From positions 4,898,001 through 4,962,000 of the forward strand of contig NZ_CP027858.1 of the NCBI RefSeq assembly GCF_005519465.1: DNA of 64,000 nt, given 5' to 3'. Below are positions 17,111 to 25,275 of this stretch, piece after piece. The number at the start of each line of letters is the position of its first letter. The stretch's first letter is position 1. A program made the translations under genes and the position numbers. The notes beneath the pieces are model-generated. The model saw nothing but the letters and a program-made list of their open reading frames with translations. It was not told where the DNA came from and did no database searches. This DNA is from Streptomyces clavuligerus (GTDB lineage Bacteria; Actinomycetota; Actinomycetes; Streptomycetales; Streptomycetaceae).

Positions 17111-17220
17111 GTTTCCGTGTCCGGGCCGCGGCGCTCCCCGCGGCGGGTTACCCGTATGGGTGTCCCCCGCTCCGGTAAACCCCGTTCCGCCGTATCCACC
17201 GAAGGGACTCCAGGACTCCG

Positions 17221-18162
17221 ATGTCTCAGCCACTCGACGGACTCACCGCGGTCGTCACGGGCGCGGGCCGCGGTCTCGGCCGCGCCGAAGCGCTGGAACT
17301 GGCCCGTCTGGGCGCGCACGTCGTCGTCAACGACTACGGCAGGCCGGGCCGGGACGGTTCGGGCGAGTCCTCGTCGGCCCCGGCGGACGAGGTGGTCGCG
17401 GAGATCCGCGCCCGGGGCGGCTCGGCCCTCGCCCACCACGGCGATGTCGCGGACCACGAACAGGCCCGGGAGCTGATCGGTCTCGCCGTGGACACGTACG
17501 GACAGCTCGACATCCTGGTCAACAACGCGGGCATCCTCCGCGACCGGATGGTCTTCTCGATGAGCGAGAGCGAGTGGGACTCGGTGATCCGGGTCCATCT
17601 CAAGGGCCACTTCGCGACCACGCGGTTCGCGGCGGAGCACTGGCGCGAGCGTTCCAAGGCGGCGGGTGCCCCCGTCCACGGCCGGATCGTGAACACGTCG
17701 TCCGAGTCCTTTCTCGCCGGGTCGGCGGGGCAGCCCAACTACGCGGCGGCCAAGGGCGGCATCGTCGGACTCACCACCTCCACGGCGCACGCGCTCGCGA
17801 AGTACGGCGTGACGGTGAACGCGATCTGCCCCCGGGCGCGCACCCGGATGACCGAGGACGTCTTCGCCGGGTACGCGCCCCCGGCGGACGGCACGGTGGA
17901 TCCGCTCTCCGCGGAGCATGTCGCCCCACTGGTGGGGTATCTGGCGTCTCCCGCGGCGGCGGGGGTCAGCGGACAGGTGCTGGTGGTGCACGGCGGCATG
18001 GTGGCGGTGGTGGAACGCCCCCGGATCTCGGCGAAGTTCGCGGCCGAGAAGGAGGTGTTCGGCCATGAGGAACTGGACGCGCTGCTGACGCCGTACTTCG
18101 CCGGACTGCCGCGCGGCGAGGGTTTCGCGGCGCTGGAGTTCCTGGGGCTGCGGCGGGACTGA
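17221..18162 (+). CDS. short-chain dehydrogenase/reductase (MFE-2-like)
   Basis: NAD(P)-dependent SDR of 313 residues. Cofactor motif TGAGRGLG (residues ~14-21), Asp in VVNDYGR, NNAG at ~99-102, catalytic Ser in NTSSES and Tyr-x3-Lys in YAAAK. The insertion after VVVNDYG with GSGESSSAPADEVV and the C-terminal extension of about 50 residues resemble the dehydrogenase domain of multifunctional enzyme type 2 and 3-hydroxyacyl-CoA dehydrogenases of sterol clusters. Together with the upstream hydratase it would supply hydration and dehydrogenation steps of a beta-oxidation round (inference). ATG 17221, with GGGACTCCAGG upstream as a weak ribosome-binding site. Confidence 0.9.
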   Translation: MSQPLDGLTAVVTGAGRGLGRAEALELARLGAHVVVNDYGRPGRDGSGESSSAPADEVVAEIRARGGSALAHHGDVADHEQARELIGLAVDTYGQLDILVNNAGILRDRMVFSMSESEWDSVIRVHLKGHFATTRFAAEHWRERSKAAGAPVHGRIVNTSSESFLAGSAGQPNYAAAKGGIVGLTTSTAHALAKYGVTVNAICPRARTRMTEDVFAGYAPPADGTVDPLSAEHVAPLVGYLASPAAAGVSGQVLVVHGGMVAVVERPRISAKFAAEKEVFGHEELDALLTPYFAGLPRGEGFAALEFLGLRRD

Positions 18163-18189
18163 GCGGCGCGCGCACGGGACGCCGGGCTG

Positions 18190-18286
18190 GAAGGGCGCCG
18201 GTCCGGAAAGGTGTCGGGCCGGGAGACGGCGGGTCCGGAAGGGCGCCGGTCCGGAAAGGCGTCGGGCCCGGAAAGGCGTCGGGCCC
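18190..18286. repeat. 48-bp-period direct repeat
   Basis: A 31-bp segment at 18190-18220 recurs at 18238-18268 with one mismatch; part of it (GGAAAGGCGTCGGGCCC) recurs once more at 18270-18286, running into the terminator. Confidence 0.85.
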
Positions 18287-18313
18287 CCGGAGCCATGACG
18301 GCTCCGGGGGCCC
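18281..18313. terminator. strong hairpin terminator
   Basis: GGGCCCCCGGAGCC, 5-nt loop, GGCTCCGGGGGCCC: perfect 14-bp arms without a T-run, between the converging SDR and small-protein genes; probably bidirectional. Confidence 0.75.
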
Positions 18314-18374
18314 TGACCCGGCTGTCCCGGTGTCCCGGTGTCCCGCGCTCCGGGTGCCCTGGGTGCCTCGGGTG

Positions 18375-18536
18375 TCAGACCGCCCTGTTCGCGGTACCCG
18401 GGCGGCGGTGTCTGCCGTGCGGTTCGCCCTGGGTCTCCTCCGCTGCCGCGGCGATTCCCCGGTGCTTGCCCGCGCCCTCCTCGATCATCTCCTCGTTCGG
18501 TCGGGCCTCAGTGGTTTCGGTCCGGCCTTCAGACAT
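18375..18536 (-). CDS. small protein with GKHRG and GRHRR motifs
   Basis: Small open frame of 53 codons, starting ATG 18536 with the purine run GGGGGAAG 6 nt upstream, ending TGA at 18375. The N-terminal half is acidic (MSEGRTETTE, NEEMIEEGAG); the C-terminal half is basic, with GKHRG (residues 23-27) and GRHRR (41-45), a repeated G-K/R-H-R motif. Third codon positions are mostly G/C, as in neighbouring genes. It sits 63 nt after the stop of the leftward propeller-like gene and just before a terminator, so it is likely the last gene of that operon. I do not recognise a characterised family; no signal peptide or membrane segment. Confidence 0.6.
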   Translation of the reverse strand: MSEGRTETTEARPNEEMIEEGAGKHRGIAAAAEETQGEPHGRHRRPGTANRAV

Positions 18537-18599
18537 ATGGAGCTTCCCCCGTCATGTGCGTGCGTGGTCGCTGCTGATCAGAAACACAGGCCGCAGAGT

Positions 18600-20399
18600 T
18601 TAACGAAGCCCCTGCCGCCCTACGAGGGGCGCCTGTTGCAGCGGTACCGGCTTGCGCGCGATGGGTGAACCGGGCACCGGCTGCGGCAGCGGGCCCGCCG
18701 CCGCGTAGGGAGCGGTCGCCGCGGCGTACGGACCGGGTGCGGTCGCGTAGGGACTCGTCGGCGGCACGGGGACCCCGGGGTCCATGGGGGTCAGGGGAGC
18801 CATCGAGGTCACGGGCCCCAGGGGGCCTCCGGTGTCCATGGCCACCATGGGCGGCAGGGGCACCCCCGGGTCCGGGGCCATGGGCGGTGGCACCGCCTCC
18901 CGGCGCTTGGTCATCGTCACCCCCCGGGACTGCGGCACACCCCCGGCGGGCCGCGTCACGGGCCGCGCGGGCGGCACCGCGGCCGGGATCTGCGCCTGAG
19001 GGGGCGCGGAAACCGCCGGAGCGGACCCGGGTACGAACATGTACCCGGGCACGGGCCCGGGTACGGGCATGGACCCGGGTCCGACCGGGGCGGGCACGGA
19101 CACCGGCGGCGCCGGTACGGAGACCCCCGGTACCGGCACCGAAGGCGCCGGGGCCGGGTACCGCGCGGACGGGTACGGATACATGGCCGCCTCCCGGCGC
19201 AGGGCGGCCTCGCGGTGCGCGGCGGCCTCCCGGGCGAAGATGGCCGCCGCGTCCACGCGCGCCATCCCACACCCTTCCGCCCCCGTGGCGTACGGCAGCC
19301 GCAGCACCCCCTCACCGCTCCACAGCCCCGTCCCCGTCAGCCACCCCTGCGGCGCCGCCAACTGGTGCAGCCTGCGCCCCGAGGGCCGCCACACCCCGAG
19401 CCAGCTTCCCGCCGGGCCCTCGATCCGCAGGGCGACACCGGAACTCTCGGGCACCAGCGCCTGCCCCGGCTGCACCGCGAACGGCGTCACCGCGCACTGC
19501 GGCAGCCGCAGGCACTCGGGGAAGCGCACCGGGCGGTCGCTCCCCAGGACGCCCCACCCCACCCGCTCATGGCCCGCGGCGTCCGAGCGGATCAGCAGCA
19601 GACCGCTGTCGGGGTCCGCGAGCAGCAGCCGGTCCTGGCTGTCCGCCGTGATCTGGAGCAACGGGGTGGCCTCGCCGCCCCGGGCCAGGTCCACGGCGAC
19701 CGTCTTCACCGGGCCGCCGTCGGCCTCCCGCCGGTCCAGCGCCAGCATCCGGCCCGTGCGGTCCAGCCAGACGCCGCCGGAGCAGTGGCCCGGTACCTCG
19801 GCCACCGGCTCGGGGCCGTACCCGCCCCCGGCCACCAGCCAGATCGTGCTGGTCCTCGGCCCGGGGACGACCACGTACGCCCGGGCCCCGTCCGGGGACG
19901 GCGGCAGCAGCAGGGCGGGCCAGGGGGTCTCGATCCCGCCGAGGGACAGCTCGCCCGTCCCCGGCCCGACGGGGTACACCAGCGAGAACATATGGCGGCC
20001 CGCCTCCCGGCGGCGGATCAGCACCCGGCCGTCGCCGAGCGGCAGTACGCCCGTGTTCCGCTCCTCGGGCCGGCCCAGCGGCAGCGGGACGGCGTAGGGC
20101 TCGGGCCCGCCCAGCGTCCACCGCTCCGCGAACAGCGCCTCGCCGTCCCCCGCGAGCCGTGCCGCGTAGGCGCCGTCGGCCGTCATGGCGATCCGGCCCT
20201 GGCCGCCGACGCCGATCGGGTCCGCCGCCATGGCCGTCGCCCGGCCCGGTGCGCTCCCGCGGCCGGGTCCGCTCGCCCCCGCACCCGCACCGTGCGGCGT
20301 GTGCGGCGTGTGGGATGTGTGGGGCGTGTGCGGGGCGGCGGTTCTGGCGGGCTCGCCGGACTCCCTCGATCCCCTGGTCTCAATAACACAGGCTGTCAT
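18600..20399 (-). CDS. propeller-like protein with proline-rich C-terminus
   Basis: 599 residues, function unknown. After a low-complexity N-terminus with HTPHTSHTPHTP, residues ~75-395 have short beta-rich repeats (GDGRVLIRRREAGRHMFSLV, GVWLDRTGRMLALDRRE, DSQDRLLLADPDSGLLLIRS) typical of a beta-propeller. The last ~200 residues are a Pro/Val/Met-rich tail with repeats such as VPVPGV, MPVPGPVPGYM and PMVAMDTGG. No signal peptide or membrane segment is evident, so it is probably cytoplasmic. ATG 20399 is chosen over the upstream 20471 because GGTGGAGGTGA stands about 8 nt before it. Divergent from the Nif3 operon. Confidence 0.75.
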   Translation of the reverse strand: MTACVIETRGSRESGEPARTAAPHTPHTSHTPHTPHGAGAGASGPGRGSAPGRATAMAADPIGVGGQGRIAMTADGAYAARLAGDGEALFAERWTLGGPEPYAVPLPLGRPEERNTGVLPLGDGRVLIRRREAGRHMFSLVYPVGPGTGELSLGGIETPWPALLLPPSPDGARAYVVVPGPRTSTIWLVAGGGYGPEPVAEVPGHCSGGVWLDRTGRMLALDRREADGGPVKTVAVDLARGGEATPLLQITADSQDRLLLADPDSGLLLIRSDAAGHERVGWGVLGSDRPVRFPECLRLPQCAVTPFAVQPGQALVPESSGVALRIEGPAGSWLGVWRPSGRRLHQLAAPQGWLTGTGLWSGEGVLRLPYATGAEGCGMARVDAAAIFAREAAAHREAALRREAAMYPYPSARYPAPAPSVPVPGVSVPAPPVSVPAPVGPGSMPVPGPVPGYMFVPGSAPAVSAPPQAQIPAAVPPARPVTRPAGGVPQSRGVTMTKRREAVPPPMAPDPGVPLPPMVAMDTGGPLGPVTSMAPLTPMDPGVPVPPTSPYATAPGPYAAATAPYAAAGPLPQPVPGSPIARKPVPLQQAPLVGRQGLR

Positions 20400-20677
20400 C
20401 GGACAGTCACCTCCAGCCACGAAGCTAGATTTCGTACTTCCTGCCGAACAACACGGGACCAGCTCGTTCACACATAAGGGTTGTCATGGGGGGATTCACC
20501 GGAAAAAGGGAGCGACTTGTGATCCGTACGCGGCCGGTGCGACCGGTGAGGGGCCGGTCGTGGAGTCCGTGGAGCCCGTGGGGCGGCGGGCGCACCGGGC
20601 CGGAGCGGGCGCGCGGTGCGGGCCCCGCCCCGGAGGCCCAGACCGGGCGCGGCCCCCGGCGCGGGTAACCTGTTTCC

Positions 20678-21517
20678 GTGCCCCGTCTCTCCGAAGTCAT
20701 CGCCGCCCTCGACGCCCTCTGGCCCCCTTCCCGGGCCGAGCAGTGGGACGCGGTCGGCACCGTCTGCGGCGACCCCGGCGCCGAGATCCGGCGGGTGCTG
20801 TTCGCCGTCGACCCCGTGCGGGAGATCGCCGACGAGGCGATCGAACTCGGCGCGCAGTTGATCGTCGCCCATCACCCGCTCTATCTGCGGGGGACGACCA
20901 CGGTCGCCGCCGACCACTTCAAGGGCCGGGTCGTGCACGACCTGATCAAGAACGACATCGCCCTGCACGTCGCGCACACCAACGCCGACACCGCCGACCC
21001 CGGGGTCTCCGACGCCCTCGCGGGCGCGCTCGACCTGCGGGTCACGGGCCCGCTGGTGCCCGACCCGAGCGACCCGTCGGGCCGCCGGGGCCTCGGCCGC
21101 ATCTGCGAGCTGGAGCACCCCGAGACCCTGGCCGCGTTCGCCGAGCGGGCCGCGCAGCGGCTGCCCGCGACCGCGCAGGGCATCCGGCTGGCCGGGGACC
21201 CCGACGCCGTCGTCCGCCGGGTCGCCGTGAGCGGCGGCTCCGGCGACAGCCTCTTCGACACCGTCCGGGCGGCGGGTGTGGACGCCTTCCTCACCGCCGA
21301 CCTGCGCCACCACCCCGTCTCCGAGGCCACCCAGCAGTCACCGCTCGGTCTGGTCGACGCCGCGCACTGGGCCACCGAGTGGCCCTGGTGCGAGCTGGCC
21401 GCCGCCCAGCTCGACGAGATTTCCGACCGGCACGGCTGGAACCTCCGGGTCCATGTCTCGCACACGGTCACCGATCCCTGGTCATCCCGATTCTCTTCTC
21501 CTGGAGCCCCCAACTGA
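20678..21517 (+). CDS. Nif3-like dinuclear-metal protein
   Basis: Nif3/YbgI family protein of 279 residues, a cytoplasmic toroidal protein with a two-metal centre often annotated as GTP cyclohydrolase I type 2, though the reaction is not established. Metal ligands are visible in LIVAHHPLYL, HTNADTA and, near the C-terminus, DAAHWATEW. GTG 20678 is a plausible start after a short spacer; no strong ribosome-binding site. It heads a tight three-gene operon with a zinc-ribbon protein and an RNase H/phosphatase fusion, the same order as Rv2230c-Rv2229c-Rv2228c of M. tuberculosis as I remember it. Confidence 0.92.
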   Translation: MPRLSEVIAALDALWPPSRAEQWDAVGTVCGDPGAEIRRVLFAVDPVREIADEAIELGAQLIVAHHPLYLRGTTTVAADHFKGRVVHDLIKNDIALHVAHTNADTADPGVSDALAGALDLRVTGPLVPDPSDPSGRRGLGRICELEHPETLAAFAERAAQRLPATAQGIRLAGDPDAVVRRVAVSGGSGDSLFDTVRAAGVDAFLTADLRHHPVSEATQQSPLGLVDAAHWATEWPWCELAAAQLDEISDRHGWNLRVHVSHTVTDPWSSRFSSPGAPN

Positions 21518-22257
21518 ACGCCGCGCCCGCCGACCAGAACCGACTCCTCGAAGTCCAGGCCCTCGACCTGCGCCTCGCCCAGCTCGCCCACAAGCGCAAG
21601 TCGCTCCCCGAGCACGCCGAGATCGACTCCCTGACCAAGGACCTCACCCAGCTCCGCGATCTGCTCGTCGCCGCGCAGACCCAGGAGAGCGACACCGCCC
21701 GCGAGCAGACCAAGGCCGAGCAGGACGTGGACCAGGTGCGCCAGCGCGCCGTGCGTGACCAGCAGCGTCTCGACTCCGGCGCCATCACCTCGCCCAAGGA
21801 CCTGGAGAGCCTCCAGCGCGAGATCGTCTCGCTGGCCAGGCGCCAGGGCGATCTGGAGGACGTCGTCCTCGATGTGATGGAGCGCCGCGAGGCCGCACAG
21901 GAGCGCGTCAACGAACTGACCGAGCGGGTATCCGCCGTTCAGGCCAAGGTTGACGACGCCACCGGCCGCCGGGACGCCGCCCAGCGGGAGCTGGACACCG
22001 AGTCCAGTGCCGTCACCCGTGACCGCGAGGCCCTCGCCGGGGCCGTCCCGGCCGATCTGCTCGCGCTCTACGAGAAGCTCCGCGTCCAGCAGGGCGGCGT
22101 GGGCGCGGCCCGCCTCTACCAGCGCCGCTGCGAGGGCTGCCGGCTCGAACTGAACATCACCGAGCTGAACGAGGTGCGCACCGCGTCCGCCGACGCCGTG
22201 CTGCGCTGCGAGAACTGCCGCCGGATTCTGGTCCGTACCGCCGAGTCCGGCCTCTGA
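21514..22257 (+). CDS. coiled-coil C4 zinc-ribbon protein with CTG start
   Basis: 247-residue protein: a long helical hairpin rich in Glu/Gln/Arg (about residues 10-175, coiled coil) followed by a C4 zinc ribbon with CEGC and CENC pairs (about 205-240). It may act as a nucleic-acid or chaperone-type adaptor; the family has no settled function. The reading frame contains no ATG, GTG or TTG near its beginning. The only start that fits is CTG 21514: its TG-A overlaps the Nif3 stop (CTGA), GGAG lies 8 nt upstream, and translation gives NAAPADQNRLLEVQALD, the normal family N-terminus. Stop overlaps the next ATG by one base. Confidence 0.9.
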   Translation: MNAAPADQNRLLEVQALDLRLAQLAHKRKSLPEHAEIDSLTKDLTQLRDLLVAAQTQESDTAREQTKAEQDVDQVRQRAVRDQQRLDSGAITSPKDLESLQREIVSLARRQGDLEDVVLDVMERREAAQERVNELTERVSAVQAKVDDATGRRDAAQRELDTESSAVTRDREALAGAVPADLLALYEKLRVQQGGVGAARLYQRRCEGCRLELNITELNEVRTASADAVLRCENCRRILVRTAESGL

Positions 22258-23756
22258 TGCGCAGCTTCGTCGTCGAGGCGGACGGCGGTTCCCGGGGCAA
22301 CCCCGGGCCCGCGGGCTACGGCGCGGTGGTGATCGACGCGGCGAGCGGCGAGACGCTCGCCGAGACGGCGGAGTACATCGGCGTCGCGACGAACAACGTC
22401 GCCGAGTACAAGGGGCTGGTGGCCGGGTTGAAGGCCGCTCACGCCCTGGACCCGGACGCGATGGTCCGCGTCCGGATGGACTCCAAGCTGGTCGTGGAGC
22501 AGATGTCCGGCCGCTGGAAGATCAAGCACCCGGACATGAAGCCGCTCGCGGCCGAGGCCGGACGGGTCTTCCCCGCCGCGTCGGTCAGCTACGAGTGGAT
22601 TCCGCGCGAGCGGAACAAGCACGCGGACCGGCTCGCCAACGAGGCGATGGACGCGGGCCGCCAGGGGCGGCAGTGGGAGCCCTCGCGCTCCGCCGCCGCG
22701 CTCGCGGCGCGCGACGCGGAAGCCGCCCGCGTGGTCGGCGACGCCGCGGCGGGCGCCGCGAAGGCCCGCGCGGCCCTCGCGGGTACCGGTCCCGGTACCG
22801 GCACCGGGACGCGCGCGGGCGCAGGTGTGTCCGCTGGGGCTGTCGGCGCCGGTCGGTCTGGCGATGCCGTCGGGTCTGGCGGGGCGGGCCGGACTGCCGG
22901 GTCCGTTGGGTTGCCCGGTGCGTCCGGTGCGTCCGGTGCGTCCGGTGTACCCGTTGGGAGTGCTGGGACCGCTGGGGCTGTCGAGTCCGCCGGGACTGCC
23001 GAGTTCGGTGGGTCCTTCGGGGCTGGTGGGGCTGGTGATCCCGCCGCTCCCGAGGCCGCGGCGGGGGACACCCCGGCGACCCGTACGGCCGCACCCCCGC
23101 AGGGCTGGGCCGCCCCCGCCGATCTGGGGACCCCCACGACCTTCGTCCTGCTGCGGCACGGCGAGACCGCCCTCACCCCCGAGAAACGCTTCTCCGGCAG
23201 CGGTGGCTCCGCCGACCCCGAACTCTCGCCCGCGGGCCGCCGCCAGGCCGAGGCCGTGGCCTCGGCCCTCGCGGCGCGCGGCACCGTCCAGGAGATCGTC
23301 AGCTCCCCGCTGCGCCGCTGCCGCCAGACGGCGGAGGCCGTGGCCGCCCGGCTGGGGCTGGACGTCCGGATCGAGGACGGCCTGCGGGAGACCGACTTCG
23401 GCGCCTGGGAGGGTCTGACCTTCGCGGAGGTCCAGGAACGCTACGCCGACGACCTCGCCGCATGGCTGACCTCCCCGAAGGCCGCCCCGACCGGCGGCGG
23501 CGAAAGCTTCGCCACGGTCGCCCGCCGGGTCTCGGCCGCCCGTGACCGGCTGCTCGCCGCCTCACCGGGCCGCACCGTCCTGCTGGTCACCCATGTGACC
23601 CCGATCAAGACCCTGGTCCGCCTCGCCCTCGGCGCCCCGCCCGAGTCCCTCTTCCGCATGGAACTCGCCGCGGCCTCGGTCTCCGCCGTCGCCTACTACG
23701 GCGACGGCAACACCTCGGTCCGTCTCTTCAACGACACCTCCCACCTCCGCGCCTGA
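22257..23756 (+). CDS. bifunctional RNase H / histidine phosphatase
   Basis: 499-residue fusion. The N-terminal RNase HI domain (about 1-140) has VEADGGSRGNPGPAGYG, NNVAEYKGL, RMDSKLVVEQ and NKHADRLANEA, supplying the acidic catalytic residues that cut RNA in RNA/DNA hybrids. The C-terminal phosphoglycerate-mutase-type domain (about 290-499) has the phospho-His in LLRHGETALT and the second His in LVTHVTPIK; in mycobacteria the homologous domain acts as alpha-ribazole phosphatase. The linker (about 175-275) is Gly/Ala/Ser-rich with unusual T-ending codons. ATG 22257 overlaps the previous stop by one base. Confidence 0.95.
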   Translation: MRSFVVEADGGSRGNPGPAGYGAVVIDAASGETLAETAEYIGVATNNVAEYKGLVAGLKAAHALDPDAMVRVRMDSKLVVEQMSGRWKIKHPDMKPLAAEAGRVFPAASVSYEWIPRERNKHADRLANEAMDAGRQGRQWEPSRSAAALAARDAEAARVVGDAAAGAAKARAALAGTGPGTGTGTRAGAGVSAGAVGAGRSGDAVGSGGAGRTAGSVGLPGASGASGASGVPVGSAGTAGAVESAGTAEFGGSFGAGGAGDPAAPEAAAGDTPATRTAAPPQGWAAPADLGTPTTFVLLRHGETALTPEKRFSGSGGSADPELSPAGRRQAEAVASALAARGTVQEIVSSPLRRCRQTAEAVAARLGLDVRIEDGLRETDFGAWEGLTFAEVQERYADDLAAWLTSPKAAPTGGGESFATVARRVSAARDRLLAASPGRTVLLVTHVTPIKTLVRLALGAPPESLFRMELAAASVSAVAYYGDGNTSVRLFNDTSHLRA

Positions 23757-23791
23757 CGCCCCTTGCCCCCGGCGGTCGGCGGTCGGCGAAT

Positions 23792-24090
23792 TCCAGGGGT
23801 CGTGGCAACACAGTGATCGACTGGCTGTCGCCAGGGGCTTGGCGAGACGCTCGGCTGGGTTTCCCGGTCGAGCGTTTTGCGTGGGCGGCCGTTGAGTTCG
23901 GCTGCGACGGCGGCCAGGTCCTCGGGCGCGTGGACCGCCAGGTCGGTGCCCTTGGGGAAGTACTGCCGGAGCAGTCCGTCGGTGTTCTCGGTTCGAGCCG
24001 CGCTGCCAGGGGCTGGCCGGGTCGCAGAAATAGACGGGATCTCGAAGTCCATCGCATCCCCTGAGCTGGGGTGTTGCGACGACCACTGGA
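23792..24090 (-). mobile_element. 299-bp deletion derivative of an IS30-family element
   Basis: Both ends survive as 20-bp terminal inverted repeats: TCCAGGGGTCGTGGCAACAC (23792-23811) and the reverse complement of 24071-24090, matching at 18 of 20 positions. Inside, on the minus strand, is only the C-terminal part of an IS30-type transposase: IPVYFCDPASPWQRGSN, ENTDGLLRQYFPKGTDL, ELNGRPRKTL and PAERLAKPLATAS. These blocks lie in different frames, broken by single-base indels near 24037, 23993 and 23863. The DDE N-terminal part is gone. No target duplication longer than a few bases is visible. Not functional on its own, but the ends might be mobilised in trans. Confidence 0.8.
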
Positions 24091-24138
24091 GCGCGGGGTC
24101 CCGCCGGGGGCGAGGGCAAGCGTCCGCGGACACGCGGG

Positions 24139-24756
24139 TCAGGCGCGGAGCGACGCGGCCTCCGCCGCCAGGGTGCGGACCCGGTCCCAGTTCTTCGCCG
24201 CGAGGGCGTCCGCCGGGAGCATCCAGGTGCCGCCGACGCAGCCCACGTTCGGCAGGGCCAGATACGCGGGGGCCGAGGCGAGCGAGATGCCGCCGGTCGG
24301 GCAGAAACGGGCCTGGGGGAGGGGCCCCGCGAGGGACTTCAGATAGGCGGTGCCGCCCGCCGCCTCCGCCGGGAAGAACTTCATCTCCTCCACCCCGCGC
24401 TCCAGCAGCGCCACCACCTCCGAGGTGGTGGAGACACCGGGCAGGAACGGGACGCCGGTCCCCCGCATCGCCCCGAGTAGCCGCTCCGTCCACCCGGGGC
24501 TCACCAGGAAGCGCGCCCCCGCGCTCACCGCCGCCTCCGCGTGCTCCGCCGCGACGACCGTGCCCGCGCCGACGACCGCCTCCGGCACCTCGGTGGCGAT
24601 GGCCCGGATCGCGTCCAGCGCCGCCGGGGTCCGCAGCGTCACCTCGATCGCGGTCAGCCCGCCCGCGACCAGGGCCCGGGCGAGCGGTACGGCGTCGTCG
24701 GCGTCCTTGATGACGACGACGGGGACGACGGGCGCGAGATCAAGAACGGAGGTCAT
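24139..24756 (-). CDS. eda: KDPG/KHG aldolase
   Basis: 2-dehydro-3-deoxyphosphogluconate / 4-hydroxy-2-oxoglutarate aldolase of 205 residues, cleaving KDPG to pyruvate and glyceraldehyde 3-phosphate. Class I aldolase features: the catalytic Glu in AIEVTLRTP, GAGTV, the phosphate/pyruvate loop and the Schiff-base Lys in EEMKFFPAEAAGG, then CPTGGIS. ATG 24756 is preferred; upstream in-frame starts only add low-complexity residues. An operator-like palindrome lies 31 bp before the start. Neither edd nor a sugar kinase is adjacent; a degenerate IS lies just downstream. Confidence 0.93.
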   Translation of the reverse strand: MTSVLDLAPVVPVVVIKDADDAVPLARALVAGGLTAIEVTLRTPAALDAIRAIATEVPEAVVGAGTVVAAEHAEAAVSAGARFLVSPGWTERLLGAMRGTGVPFLPGVSTTSEVVALLERGVEEMKFFPAEAAGGTAYLKSLAGPLPQARFCPTGGISLASAPAYLALPNVGCVGGTWMLPADALAAKNWDRVRTLAAEAASLRA

Positions 24757-24786
24757 GCGCTCATCCTGCCGTGCCCCCACATCCTC

Positions 24787-24802
24787 CGCAACGACCGTTG
24801 CG
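24787..24802. promoter_or_regulatory. operator-like palindrome upstream of eda
   Basis: CGCAACG, AC, CGTTGCG: perfect 7-bp arms with a 2-bp centre, 31 bp before the eda start. Size and position fit a dimeric repressor of the GntR or LacI type; no candidate regulator gene is next to it. Confidence 0.5.
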
Positions 24803-25275
24803 CCCCCTGCAACACGCTCGACGACGCACCCCGCGACGCACCCCGGGCGACCCCCGCCGACCGACTGCCTCGACGACCGGGCGGCCCGGGGCACCCGGTC
24901 GGTGTCGTCGCCCTTCCGTCTGCCGCCGCGCCCGGCCGCGGCACTCCCCGTGGGCCCGGCGGCCCGGGTGGTACGACCACCCGGCGTTGTCGTCGGCCGC
25001 CGGCATCCACCGGGAGGACCCGGCGCGGCGAGGGGAGTGTCCCCACTGCGGGGACTCCCTCCTCCACCGCGCGACGCCCCTCGCAAGGGGGAGGCACCCC
25101 GCCGGACCCGCCCTCCGGGTGGCCCGGAGCCCCTCGATCGGGAGCGTCCACCCCGGGCCCTGGTCCGTGGGCCCCGACCGGTGGGTCCGGGCCCACCGGT
25201 CGGGCACCGCCGGAACGGCCGCGCGGCGCGCCCGACGCGGTCGCCTACCGGGCGTCGCCGGCGGCCCGGCTCCCG
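24803..25275. other. gap between yaaA and eda, one stem-loop
   Basis: No gene is convincing. A hairpin at 25033-25059 pairs GGGAGT with ACTCCC and CCCC with GGGG around a 5-nt loop, with a 2-nt bulge. It could terminate or attenuate leftward transcription coming from yaaA. Confidence 0.4.

Noticed and set aside
20185..21513. Long rightward frame running into the zinc-ribbon gene, which would give it an ATG start far upstream
   Set aside because: It overlaps the whole Nif3 gene in another frame, has noise-like Arg/Pro composition, and homologous proteins begin at the CTG position.
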